From Bigelowiella natans CCMP2755 (Eukaryota; Cercozoa; Chlorarachniophyceae), in contig ADNK01003064.1 of NCBI GenBank assembly GCA_000320545.1, positions 1 through 64,000 of the forward strand: a DNA stretch of 64,000 nucleotides. Direction: 5' to 3'. Each line of letters starts with the position of its first letter. The first letter of the stretch is position 1. This document shows positions 50,477 through 62,910 of this stretch, piece by piece. A program made the translations under genes and the position numbers. The notes beneath the pieces were generated by a model. It ran no database searches. It was not told the DNA's origin and saw only the letters and a program-made list of their open reading frames with translations.

Positions 50477-52310
50477 TAATCATCATCCCAATAATATCAC
50501 CACCTACTAGCTCTAACCAACACACAATAACCATAACAGGGGGTAGTTGGGATCATGTGGCCAATGATGCAGCAGAAACAGCAGCACCAACAACAACAAG
50601 AGAAAACAACTCTACATGGCGAGTATATCCTGAAGAGTGGTGACATTATTATTGAGGGGGGAGAGAAGGAGGAGATCGAGTTAGAGGAGAGAAAGAAGAA
50701 TACGCACGAAGCAGGGACTGCAGCAGTTTTACACACAGAAGAATCATCGACGATGATGTTTATGAAGGCAAATCCCAATTGCTCACATAACGAAACCTTG
50801 CCATCATCATCATCATCTTTTGAGATAAGAAGAAGCAACACCGAAAATAAACAGAGCAGTTGTGGCCAACAGAGTGCTGGTACTACTTCAGCTCCTCCTC
50901 TATCAAAAGTACAACAAGAAGGGGAGGGGGGGGGAGGAAAACATAGTGGTAGAGACTACTCAGCAGTGACGACGATAGCTGCAACAATCAAGAACATATT
51001 CTCTCCTCTAGTTGTTCTCAGTGGATGTGTGGTGGTAAGATATATATCTATTGAATGATGATGATGAACAAGAAGAAGAATAACAGTTCGTTGATTATCT
51101 CTTCATGTTTCGATGTGCTCTTGAATAAATATGGCGCAAAGACGATAATGATGATGATGGTGGTGGTGATGATACTGATGATGATGATACTGATGATTGA
51201 TGATGGTTAAAAATCATCGGTGTGTTGTAAGTGAGTAATGATGACTGATCACTATATCCAGGCTTTTGCACACGGAAGCAATGATGTGAGTAATGCTGCA
51301 GGTAATAATTTTCTAAGAATCAACGAATAATCACGTACTGCTGATAAGTTATTAAGGAATAAATCACTTGTTATTGGTGATATAGATCCTTACATGCAAT
51401 ATCATCATAAATGTACACACATTTTGGGTTTTTGTGGCTACTGCGGTAGTTATACTTTTCATCCCATGTGTGATACTACATATGTGTGTTTGCTGATAAC
51501 AATAACAATAAAGGGCCTTTGAGTGTGATAGCCGGTTATTCTGCAAATCCAAATACAACTATGGCTACAATCCAGGTAATAATAGCAACAAACAATATGA
51601 ATATATGCAGTAATGAATGAAGGATAATGATGATGCTTTTGATGTCCATGTAAACAACACACTATTCGAATGACGACGACGATGCCAAACACATAGAAAC
51701 AAATATATCATAACTACAATATTGAGTAAATATAATGTCATATGATTTGTCTGTTCTGAGACTTTTTCTATTGATATTGCTTATTTGAGTCAGTAGTAGT
51801 AGTAGTAGTAGTAGTAGTAGTCTGTATTAGGAGGTAGATAAGATCATCCTTCGTTTTATCCTTATATACTGTTTTGGTTGTGACCTGCAGAGACCGTATT
51901 GGACAAATGCACTTGCTTCAGTAGCTTTTGTGTGCGGCATCGTAACAATGGTAAGTGAGTAAAGCAACATGTATGTATAGATGTAGTAGCAATTCATTAT
52001 GATAATAATCATGATGATGATAATTATGGTGAGGGTTTCATACTTACATACTGCCATCGCACGCTGCATCTGATGATATTCCTCCCATGTTAGCACAAAT
52101 GCTATTTGCTTGATAAATGATTAGTGTCACACACGTGATGTATTGTTCAATGCTAAATGATATTCTTCAACACTATTAGAATCATTTTTATTATTTTATT
52201 ATAGCCATCCTCTTTTATCCTTATTCTTTTCCTCTTCCTTATTACTATCAATCCTCATCATTATCATCATTATTATCGTTACGTCGTTGTCTCATCATCG
52301 TGTATACTAT

Positions 52311-52347
<37 letters not shown>

Positions 52348-52461
52348 GAATGACAGGGAGGCCGAACAATACGCTTGGTTGGTTGTAAATTAGCGAAGCA
52401 AACAGCACCTAAGGTGCTATGTCCGCAGCTTCTTTCAACTGTTGTTGTGGTTGTTGTTGTA

Positions 52462-52497
<36 letters not shown>

Positions 52498-52633
52498 ATG
52501 GTTGATAGTGAGGATGAAATGACACCAGTACTAGATAAAAAATGAGACCTTCTTTCCACAAGTTTTAAGTAATTTGTGCTGCTAATGTGATGTTGCAATC
52601 AAAAGAGAATCATTTCTCCCTTCTCCCATCATT

Positions 52634-52665
<32 letters not shown>

Positions 52666-52756
52666 TATCATCGACGATGATGACGACTACGATACACATT
52701 GTAATATAGGCATTTGCAACTCAGCTTGGAGCTGCCTGCACGATACTTATCTGCAG

Positions 52757-52795
<39 letters not shown>

Positions 52796-52854
52796 CTCGA
52801 AATAATCAAATTAATGATATTTGGGAAAGAGACGCTTCCACATAGTAGTAGTAA

Positions 52855-52887
<33 letters not shown>

Positions 52888-54010
52888 CACCTTTCAAGCC
52901 GTTGCATTATTCAGTGAAATAGTAGCTGTAGTTTATATGTTGTCGACTCATACATGAAATCAAATTTAAAAGAAGGAAGGAGGGAGGGGGGATGGGGAGA
53001 TGGACAGAAAATAATGTGAGGTATAAAATGCATCATTTGCATAATTTGGCAACAAATCATGGCTATCTCGATATTGTAAGAAAATGAAGTTCAAAGTGGC
53101 TTATGCTATTGTAAACGGCCAGTTCGATAATTGTTACTTTTCGTGTTACCGTAGTATAGATATCACAAACTGAACAAATGAATGAATATTAGTTTTGCCT
53201 CGTAATGATTTTAACATCATCATCATCATCAAGAGAATAAATTAAAGTATTCGAATATGGTTTTTCCATCACAGTTACGTAAAGCAGACAGTGAGCACAT
53301 CCCACGTCCTTGTCGGGTAGCAAAGACTAATTGGCATTTGTTTTTGTTGTTGTTATTGTTGTTGATGATGATGATGATGATGATGATCATGATCATGATA
53401 GTCGAAGGCAACAGAGGAAGATCACCACTTCCTCAATAAACTGATGGAATTCATATTATTGCTCTCTCCTCTTTAATAATAGCAGCGTTTAGTATTATTA
53501 TTATTATTATTGTTGTTGTTATTATTATTATGTAATTATAATCATTCTCCGTACAAGTGGCAGTAGTATTTTATCATCTCAATAAATACCACATAAGCCC
53601 ATCATTTAACAGACGCATAATCATACTACTAGCACAGCCCCTTAATAGACACATCATCATCGGCTAGCTAACTGAGAGGCATTGACACACCATCATACTA
53701 CTAGTTCTGTTGTCGGAGCTAGCATAGCTGAGAGGCATTGGCTATCTTCTAACGTTGATGTGGATTACAGGTTGTTAGTCGCATAACTACATATCAGAGA
53801 GCAGCTGTAGTGTACCTAAAGCAGACAATAAGATCATAGTGCAGAAGTCACATCAACAGCATATATAATGTAATATATTATTTGTATTATATGCTTTCAA
53901 ACAGTGTATTGGTAAAGATAGTGACTGGTTGGATCGTAACAATTCCAATAGCAGGAGGTATTGCATGGATTTGTTTTTACGGTGTTAATATCATCTCTGG
54001 GCAATGGTAG
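46989..54010 (+). CDS. PiT/SLC20-family phosphate transporter (PHO-4)
   Basis: Exons: 46989-47207, 47326-47446, 47610-47681, about 48086-48134, 49158-49213, 49390-49420, 49612-49710, 49919-49980, 50540-51034, 51263-51302, 51512-51575, 51890-51949, 52357-52410, 52709-52756, 53703-53771 and 53905-54010. Both family signatures are present: TNGANDIANSMGTSVGAN early and AFAHGSNDVSNAAG late, each followed by helices. ATAYGVPVSATKGVITSM is the first re-entrant segment. A long hydrophilic central loop (Gln, Ser and Glu-rich, about 150 residues in the 50540 exon) separates the halves, as in eukaryotic PiT. The C-terminus reads KIVTGWIVTIPIAGGIAWIC. These are Na+- or H+-coupled inorganic phosphate importers. 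The exon expected to carry the second PVSTTH-like segment was not found, nor one near 47720. Confidence 0.87.
48345..48510. repeat. Minisatellite in a PiT intron
   Basis: About four imperfect copies of a 35-46 base unit containing ATTGATGACTCYGATACACA and TAGATAATCAATTCTCATTA, one copy internally shortened. The unit contains none of the exon sequence nearby. Confidence 0.85.
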
Positions 54011-55107
54011 GTCAAATTTATGACTATTTCTTCTTCTTTGAATTTTGTTAATATAACCTCATCTCGGCAAGTTGTGAGTAGGAATTATCAGTAGAACTAA
54101 TTTCATAGAGTACGTACTTTCTCGTAGCATTTAAAAGCACGTACTACGCCTCTAATTGATAAAGGTGAGACCATTGTCGTATACCCGTTATTCGATTTCA
54201 AATTGTTAGCCATTATTACATATGTGTCATCAAACAGTCCCTGTGCGTGATGTCTAATGCTTGCATAGTACGACTCGTGTGCAAACTCTTAGTTGCTAGG
54301 TACATGCTGCCTCATGTTCTCTCCTTGGCCAAAAACTCACTAACATATCAAAATATCCGTAATACCACACTATATGCCTCAAATTGATAACCACCTGCTG
54401 TCAATGGGTCATTATGAGCTGCATGACAAGAAGATGTACTGCACGAATAAAAATGTACGTCTCCCTTTTAGAGCGCCTGTCGCCGAGCAGGACGAACGCA
54501 CACAGTACAACATGGAACAACACTTATTGTTGCTGAGCGCTGCGCACATTATTGATGTGCGCCAAAGCAGTATAAGTAGCCAACTATGTATGTGCAATAT
54601 AAAAAACCGTATGATATTGATAAAAGCCATTAACAAGGCATTTAACGTACAATACGTGCGACATAGCACAGCCACATCACACTGTCACGTACATGCATGT
54701 ATATCGATATGAACAAACGTATGCATTCTGTCATACGACACGTCGGCTGCATCGCTGCATCACAGGGTGGTATGTACTTCACCGCTGCTATATATGTGAT
54801 AGACATATGGCTCCGGCTAGTAGCGGCTATCACACGCAATAAGTCTAGACAGCTGCAGGTAGCACTAGAGTATGCGAATCGCAACAATGTGCACTACGTA
54901 CAGCATGCATACATGCATTATTACTTTGCTATTGATGACGTGTTTTTCTATCAAAATCATCGATACGAATTGCATGCACCACATCGATCCCCTGTGTACT
55001 AGTGTGGCCAGTCCTAGAGTCAGCCAGTCAGTCAGTTATTCAGTCATTAGCATGCCCATGATGTGATGATACTCACTTGTTCTTCTTCTATGTACTGCTG
55101 CTGCTGC
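54011..55107. other. Convergent 3' spacer, TGCA-rich block
   Basis: Spacer between the PiT gene (+) and the desaturase gene (-). From about 54200 to 55060 it is dense in GTACGT, GCATGC, TACATGCA and CACGTAC words and has no microsatellites, apart from a small CAGT repeat near 55018-55042. Open frames on both strands (for example 54374-54712) carry no domain signals. Confidence 0.6.
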
Positions 55108-55706
55108 TTAGGTCCTTCGCTGCTTCATCCAGTGATTCTTTTGTAGTGCCGGAAGCCATTTAAACTCATAATCGAAATAGCTAATTTCCTTTCTTACAGC
55201 ACGGCTCCTTAGCATTTTGATAATCTCTTTGCGTGGCATATTCTCGGTGAAATCAACATAATGATCTGCTAGTTGATCGAAATCTTTTATAAGTAAGAAA
55301 AGGGAATGCTCCAAAATGCTGAAGTCTTTGAACACACTTGCGTGATGTTTCTTGAATTGCAGTAACATCTTATTATGGTAGTCAGGAAGATCCTTATAGT
55401 AGACGTTTGTGGCATAGTGATGAGCGAGATGATCGTCTTCACCGAAGTAGTCATCATCACCGTCGATCACCTAAACCAATCAAACGTTGTCGTAGACATT
55501 TTTGTATAATGATCAGGAGTATATATTCAAAGATGAAAACATAATAATTTGAATGACAATCGCTCATCTCCCTCTTCGCTTCGCTACCTAATCGTATTTT
55601 ATTAATTAAGAAGAACATGCTTCGCTACTTTATTGTATTTTATTGATTTAGAAGAACATGCTTCGCTACTTTATTAGAAAGAGCATTCATTAAAATAGGC
55701 AGTCAG

Positions 55707-55737
<31 letters not shown>

Positions 55738-55963
55738 ACGTATTCTTACCGCTGAACTGTTAACCACTGATATATGACGCCCATTTTCGTCAAAGTCAAT
55801 GTACGCGTGCAAACCGATGTTGATGAATGCAAGAAAGTACATCATAGCCACAGCAGGTTGCAGGTAAATGAAGAAGATGAAGCTGAAACTGCCTGTGATT
55901 GCATAGAGGCAGGAAGGAACTACCAACCAGTACCTAATTATTTATTGATGATAACGGTCGTCG

Positions 55964-55998
<35 letters not shown>

Positions 55999-56060
55999 CG
56001 TTACTCTACCACATACTATAAGCACTGGACAATACTGGCTTACACAATACTTATACACAA

Positions 56061-56092
<32 letters not shown>

Positions 56093-57374
56093 TTTCTCGG
56101 TGCTACTTACCATAGCATTCCCTGTCGCAATAGATTGTAGGCTCGATGCTGCTCGTTTTTCTTGAAGAAATACAGCGAGCTGAAACCCACAACATGGGTC
56201 ATAATACGATAGATGAACAGCATGAAGTCGCGCCAGCTTGTGCGGTCAATATCCCATTGATAGAACGTATCACCCATCCCTCCCTGTAACTTATGGTGGA
56301 TACTGATGTGGCTTGTCGTGAAATTCTGATGAGAATATTAATAGGAAGAACACACTTGATGATGAGGGAGGGACTGAATGAGGGGAGAGGAAGTAGTATC
56401 TGTTTTGGTAATTTGCACGCACGGTAAAGAAGCATGAGTGGTGTAAAGGGTGTATATTAACGTTAAATGGTGGTAATATCCTCTCTAACTATACTAACTA
56501 ATTTCTTTCTTTACCGCGGGTATCATGTACTAATAATAAACCCCCACTTCTGATATGATTCTATTCTATGATTACTACTACTACCCATGGAACATTTCCG
56601 TAGAAGACCCCAAGATAGTTCTCAAACCAATTTCCGATTGTTTTCTTAAACCAAGGCTGGTACAGGTAGGCGTTGTGGCCTTCTTTATGAGCAAATGTGT
56701 AAGCACCCCCCATTTGACGACCTCCTATCCCAACCCACAACCAGTAGTACGCCTAATAGTATTGAGAAAAAGTGCATAGTGAGTAATCTAGTGAAGACAG
56801 ACATCCAAGAGATTGTAGTTTATTTAGGGTTTATTATTTAGGTGTTTGCGGAGTTCGATTATTGGTAGGTCTTTCGTGTTGCAGTACTATTACTTACTTA
56901 CTTACCGCTATTTAGGGTTTATTATTTAGGTGTTTGCGGAGTTCGATTATTGGTAGGTCTCTCGTGTTGCAGTACTATTACTTACTTACTTACCGCTATT
57001 TAGGGTTTGTTATTTAGGTGTTTGCGGAGTTCGATTATTGGTAGGTCTCTCGTGTTGCAGTACTATTACTTACTTACTTACTTACTTACCGCTATAACAC
57101 TCCAAGACAATGTTCCGTAGGTGAGTTGATACCAGAATACCATCGAAAGACTTGCAAATGCGCTCAGTGTTACAAGAAATGCAGTTGCGGCGTAATCACC
57201 GTGTCTTGGGTTCTTGTAAAGGTACCTAGTAATGATGACCAGAAGAAGAAGAAGAAGAAGAAGAAGAAGAACGTGTTCCTTCAAGAGTGCAATATTGATA
57301 ATTGGTATCAAGAAACCTTGCACATTCCGCAGAACAATTGCTAGGCGTATGATGGAAAAGGAGAAACCAGAACC

Positions 57375-57428
<54 letters not shown>

Positions 57429-57779
57429 AGAGAAGATCTCTTTCTTGTTTGTTACGCAGAAGCCTCTCACTTCTAATTTTCTCTACCTTGAGGCGACCCA
57501 GCGTACTGGGCTAAAACGACTGTCTATAACATAGAAGAGAGGTCTGATAACATGTCGGAGGCAATGCTTCCACAGAAGGCCATTTCCAGCGATAGGTATA
57601 GCCCAAAATACGAGGAAGTTTATGGTTAAAACCCAACCAATGGCCTCCCTCGTTCTTATCGTCAGGGCGATTTGCCACGGACAATTTGGGGGAAGTACAT
57701 GAGCAGGAGGAATTTTTTCCATCTTTTGAAGTCGCTCTGCAACATTAACATCCTGACGATAGGTACAGCAGCAATATTA

Positions 57780-57815
<36 letters not shown>

Positions 57816-57910
57816 ACTGTTGCATTTCTGTGGTAATTTTTGCACGGTACCTGTTTGGATGCAGAAGATTTAGGCACAGAGCCTCTTCCTGGATTACCCC
57901 CTTTTCCCAT
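55108..57910 (-). CDS. Fatty-acid-desaturase-superfamily membrane enzyme
   Basis: Exons: 57851-57910 (start), 57487-57752, about 57280-57340, 57090-57225, 56585-56752, 56111-56325, 55750-55933, 55108-55470. Three histidine boxes sit in the expected order: HKEGHN (exon 56585-56752), HISIHH (exon 56111-56325) and HLAHH (exon 55108-55470). They bind the di-iron centre of membrane desaturases and hydroxylases. Several hydrophobic segments flank them (EAIGWVLTINFLVFWAIPIA, FLIPIINIALL, SFSFIFFIYL). A charged C-terminal tail of about 80 residues follows box 3. No cytochrome b5 domain is fused. Exact substrate is unknown; acyl-lipid or sterol-type desaturation or hydroxylation is likely. The phase of the join between the second and third exons does not work as read. 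The minisatellite in the fourth intron repeats a splice donor. Confidence 0.82.
56823..57090. repeat. 88-base minisatellite, three copies, containing a 5' splice site
   Basis: Three nearly identical 88-base units starting TTTAGGGTTTATTATTTAGG at 56823, 56911 and 56999, inside an intron of the desaturase gene (-). On the minus strand each unit boundary reads TAGCG|GTAAGTAAGTA. The first is the real exon end at 57090; the others are intronic copies. Confidence 0.95.
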
Positions 57911-58697
57911 AATTGGAACGAACCCTTAGAATGATGTTACAAGGAGATCCCTAAAATATTAAGAAAGTGTTCATTCTCTGAGAAGATCCTGGCATATTAT
58001 CAAATCAAAAGCGTTGCATGCCACTATTCTAACAGTATGATTTAACAGTTCTGAATTCATCCGGGTCATCATCCCCTCCCCCTTTTCTTTCTATGATTGA
58101 ATAGATTACCCAAAACGATTACTGTTGATGGAGCCAGGGAGCGAGTGGCAGGAAGTCAGATAGACAGAGCAGAAATTATTCTTTGTGTGGGATAATTGCT
58201 TCCTTTTTATACTAGAGACATATATTTTTCTGTGTCGTATTTCTAAAGTTATCAAAGTTCGAATCAGAGTCCGGATGGTGCGAAGTGCTACTCGTATTGG
58301 TCGTGAAGCTCCTTGAAAAGGATGTCGCTCATTGATATGGAAGCTTGTTTTTTACTTTTATTCAGAATCATCTCCGCATCTCGGCCATGGAAATCCCAAA
58401 AACGTCGAAGAACCGGGTTTAGGCGGCAACGTGGCCATCGTCGCAAGGAAGAATGGCGTACTCGAAAAATTAATTTGCATGTGTGGAAATGATCGTAGTC
58501 ACGTCGCCCTACGTATTAGTTAAATTGTTCCAACAAGCATTGATGACACCCAAGAAACACCAGGAAAAATGGGCCTATAATCGGTAGATGAAACCGACGA
58601 CGACAACAATAACAACAACAACGACAACCCCAACAACTCCTGACAACAACAACAACAACAACAACAACAACATCATCTTCGGATATTTGATTGTCCG
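57911..58697. other. Divergent spacer between the desaturase and aldo/keto reductase genes
   Basis: About 0.8 kb with both presumed promoters. A (CAA/CAAC)n stretch lies at about 58603-58670 just before the reductase start. A plus-strand frame at 58332-58523 has no recognisable domain and may be leader sequence. Confidence 0.5.
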
Positions 58698-59533
58698 ATG
58701 GGCGCTCAGTGTTCGCTCCAGTGCTCGCAATGGTTTCCCGTTCAGATCTCTATCGACACAAGGGACAGATTACCCAGCACCGGAAATATGATCCCACGAT
58801 TTGGCCTTGGAACTTGGCTAAGTGAGGGCAAAGGAGAGGCATACAATGTATTAAAAACAACTATCTTGAAAATGAAGCAGACTTAGCATCATCATCATCA
58901 TCATCATCATCCTCCCTCAACACATCAGGCGGTTACAATTGCGCTTCGGAATGGATATAGGTATAAATGATGATGTTTTGCATTAGGCACCGATTGTCCC
59001 TGATGATGATGATGATGATGCACAATGGAAGTGTATACTAATATTGAAAAATAATAGATTGATCGACACAGCGGCATTATACAACAATGAGGAGGACGTT
59101 GGAAGAGCTATCAAAGAAGTAGTAGTAGTTGTAGTGGTAGTAGTAGTAGTAGTAATAGCATTTCTAGCATTAGTATTAACATTTAGAGTAGCACATCATT
59201 GTCGAACGCAAATATTTGTTATGCGTTTTTTCCATAATCAGTCCAAAATTCCAAGGAATGAAATTTATGTGGTGACAAAGCTTGACCCTGAAGAGCACAA
59301 CAATCCTGTCAAGGTATTTCACTTCAAAATTCAAATAGTATTGGCTAATGAATGATAAGTTATGGTTTTTATTACATTATTGCATGTTACTTAAATAAAC
59401 ATTTCTGGATTTTCTAGGGGAACATACATACATAATAATGACAAGTCAGATTATAGCTTTAGTTTTCAGCGAAACCGATGGGTATCTATCCATTCTTTTA
59501 AATCTACCAAATTATTTGTATATCTCTACAACA

Positions 59534-59569
<36 letters not shown>

Positions 59570-59867
59570 GCTATCATCCTTGTCGGTAATTTTTATCAGG
59601 CGTTGAAAGTGTCTTTACGCAAACTAGGCCTTGAATATGTGGACCTCTATCTCATTCATTCGCCGAAAGGAAAACAGGTATTTATTTATAATGATACTAA
59701 TTATAGTAAATTTATCATGATTTACTTTTTCTTCTGATGGATGGATATTAAAAGTAGTATAAAAACAACACTATCAAAGGTACTCAACGCATGGAATGCC
59801 TTGATTAAGGCCAAGGAAAAAGGCCTCGCGAAGGACATTGGGGTGAGTCATCTTGTCGTACAAACGC

Positions 59868-59910
<43 letters not shown>

Positions 59911-61473
59911 TGTATTATATCTGGCGCATAAATATTTCCAGGGTTGTTTTATACTACTTCTACAACACTACTGCTACTTAGTAGAAGTACTAACTACTCT
60001 CTGCTGTAATAAGAAGACCCCACTCACTCCTAGTGAGGGAAGATTTCATCATGATATATTTTGCACCACATGCACACATAATAGTACACACTACATAGTA
60101 ACACGAACAGCCGCATGATATTAATGTATTATCAATTTACATCATCATCATCATCATCGTCATTATTATCATAATCTCTCATTGTTAATATCTTGAAGGT
60201 GTCCAACTTTGGAGTAGAGCAGCTGGAAAAGCTGAGACAATCAGGGTGATAATAACTAATTATAATGATCATGATCATGATATTCAAATTATTTGAAAAT
60301 ATTTGAATTTATATCAGCATGAAGAGATTCTCAATAAGCATTATATAAATATATATTTTTTCATTTAAATATAATATTAAATAATGTTTATTATTGGGCT
60401 GTTAAAGGTACTACTGCTTGATTCATCTTCCTTTCCATCATCCATCCCCCATTCCCCCCCCCATTCTCCTCAATTTACCGTTTTTGCCAGTTGTTCAGAA
60501 ATGCCTGCAGTAAACCAGATCGAGCTACATTTGTGGAACCAACAAAACGAGGTAGGTAGGTAGGTAAGGTAGTAGGTTGTTTGCCTAAGACGTACGGCTT
60601 GTAGTGATGATGCTCACCCAATGCTGCTGCTGCTGCTTCCATGAAATCAAGGAAGTAAAGCTTGACAAATGATGATGTGCCTCATCCTGCAGCATCGTCG
60701 TCATCATGCATCATAATTGAATACCCACACTACTACTACTACTATTGCTGCTGCTACTACTACTACTACTACTACTACTACAGACTATCAAGTACTTGAA
60801 GGAAAACAAGATTGCTGTCATGGGCTATTGTCCCTTGGGTTGTTTTGTTTTGATTGAATGGATGCTGCCAATATGTACTACCAGTATGTAGTATTTGTAT
60901 ATCACTTTTTACTAGTTTGTGATGCATCGATCGATGATGGTGGTGGTGGTGGTGATGATGATGATGATGCGTATTTTACATCATCATCATCATTATCATC
61001 ATCATCACCACCATCACCACCATCACTGCGCACACTCCAACCATCCATCAATACTTCACCACCACCTGTATAATACTAATAGTGTAGCAGTAGTAACAAT
61101 TTGATGTTTTCATTTATTATTAAGGACGTTTGAAGCGTTTAAACTCTTCATCTTTGGTTGATGACGTAATACTTTAAATTTAATACTAGGTGCTAGTAAG
61201 TAATAGTAGTAGTAGTAGTAGTAGTAGTAGTCGTGGTTGCATTAGTGATCCTATGTGTATTCCTCTTCGTCGGAGAGTGATGATGAGTCAGTCATCATCT
61301 TGCATTTCAGAGATGCAGGCCGTCCTTATCATTTCCCATCATCATCATCATCATCATCATCATTAAATGTCAATCAAATATTCACAACACCTTTTGCATG
61401 ATTATGCGAAATAATCACTAGGTTGCAAAGAAGTGCAATCTTACTGTGCCTCAAGTAAGAGTAGTAGTAGTAA

Positions 61474-61505
<32 letters not shown>

Positions 61506-61626
61506 TTGGCCGATTTACACACTAATATAAACTATTCAATGATGAAAATAATGATAATAAAAGATTATTAGGCTTTGAACGAAGTAAATGCAGTCGTTGC
61601 TGCAATATACTCTGTTGATTGCTTGA

Positions 61627-61668
<42 letters not shown>

Positions 61669-61837
61669 CCTCACTCTCAGCTTGCTATTCGATGGTCTGT
61701 TCAGAAAGGCTATATTACTATACCTAAGGTGTGACTGTAAATAAATAATAATATCGACTAACACTAGGATGTTACGAGACCATATTTATATTTTTTGATG
61801 ATGTTTGTGTGAGGAGTGTGCGTATCAGTAGTAATTA

Positions 61838-61869
<32 letters not shown>

Positions 61870-62431
61870 TCTTTAAGAAGAAAGAAATACCTCTGTGCGC
61901 TACTTGCTTGTCAGTGAGTATTATTGCCTCGTTCTTCTGTGTATTTGTGTCTATCTCTAGAGCTCAAACGAGAATCGTATCAAGGAGAACTCCAATATTT
62001 TTGGAAAATGCAGAATTCCGGTAATAAAGCGGGGTAAGAGAAGGAGCGAACAATTTGATGTGAAAAGAAAGAACAAGCATAGAAAATATATAAGCAATAT
62101 TAGTATACATTATATTCAGAAGATAAGTGCATTTTATGCGTAAATATGATGTTCCCTATTAAATACGCTTGCAACTACGTAAATATATTTCCTATAGTGT
62201 ACTCATGCAATAAGGGCACATACACACACACTCACTCACTCACTCACTCACACCACACACCACACACATAAATTTACACCTCACGCAATACACAAATATG
62301 CTCATATGTGTGTTAAATCATGATTAACTGTGTAGAAACATATGATGGAGGAATTAGAGAAAGTGGACGAGGGCTTCGAGGCATCAAACTCCGTTAAAAG
62401 CATGAATATACCATGGGAAGATGTTAAATAG
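58698..62431 (+). CDS. Aldo/keto reductase
   Basis: Fourteen exons join in exact phase to 298 codons: 58698-58847, 58929-58960, 59058-59118, 59242-59313, 59600-59677, 59780-59842, 60199-60245, 60491-60551, 60784-60838, 61125-61165, 61422-61454, 61681-61728, 61961-62020, 62336-62431. The TIM-barrel AKR motifs are in order: IPRFGLGTWLSEGKGEAY, LIDTAALYNNEEDVGRAIKE, YVVTKLD, VDLYLIHSP, IGVSNFGVEQLEKL, PAVNQIELH, IAVMGYCPLG and LAIRWSVQKGYITIPKS. All four catalytic residues are visible (Asp of DTA, Tyr of ALYNNE, Lys of VTKL, His of LIHSP). It reduces aldehydes or ketones with NAD(P)H; the substrate is not predictable. Length is typical. The Met at 58698 is the nearest start; a longer leader cannot be excluded. 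Introns carry CA, TAG, TCA and TA repeats. Confidence 0.93.
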
Positions 62432-62910
62432 TAGTAACAACGACAAAAGATACGTGCGCGTGTAAGAAGAATCTGGGTTGTTCCCGGGAAATCTTCCATG
62501 TTCCCGGGAAATCTTCCATGCAATCATGTAATGTAACGCATCCGCGCGCGGCTGCATAGGAGAGAAAACTTCTTGTTTGCAAATTTGCTAGCAGTGTATG
62601 TAAAAGTGCATGCATGCGTACGACGTGCGACAACTGCTTCAATAATGAATCAAATCAAAATGCACTACTTCCATGTGCGTGTAGGAATGTTATATGTTGC
62701 TAACTTATTCATCTAGACTAATCTAGTAATCACTGAGGCGGTATCGTATGAATAATGAGCGCCAATATATACCAAATTCGCAAACAACGATGAGTCAGCT
62801 AAATCCCAGCTGCTTTAGCAGTCTTAAAGCAGTTTTAAAGCAGCATAGAGGTGAACGAGCCAAATCGATAAAAGTCATGATGATGATTATGCATAATAAC
62901 CACTCCGTAC
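62432..62910. other. Convergent 3' spacer with a 20-base tandem repeat
   Basis: Spacer between the reductase (+) and the partial right-edge gene (-), with TGCA-rich texture (GCATGCATGCGTACGACGTGCG, CCGCGCGCGG). The unit TTCCCGGGAAATCTTCCATG occurs twice in tandem at 62481-62520; each copy contains the palindrome TTCCCGGGAA. Confidence 0.6.

Noticed and set aside
60858-61104. Ser/His-rich ORFs in the reductase region
   Set aside because: They are TCA/CAC microsatellites within an intron between two phase-exact reductase exons.
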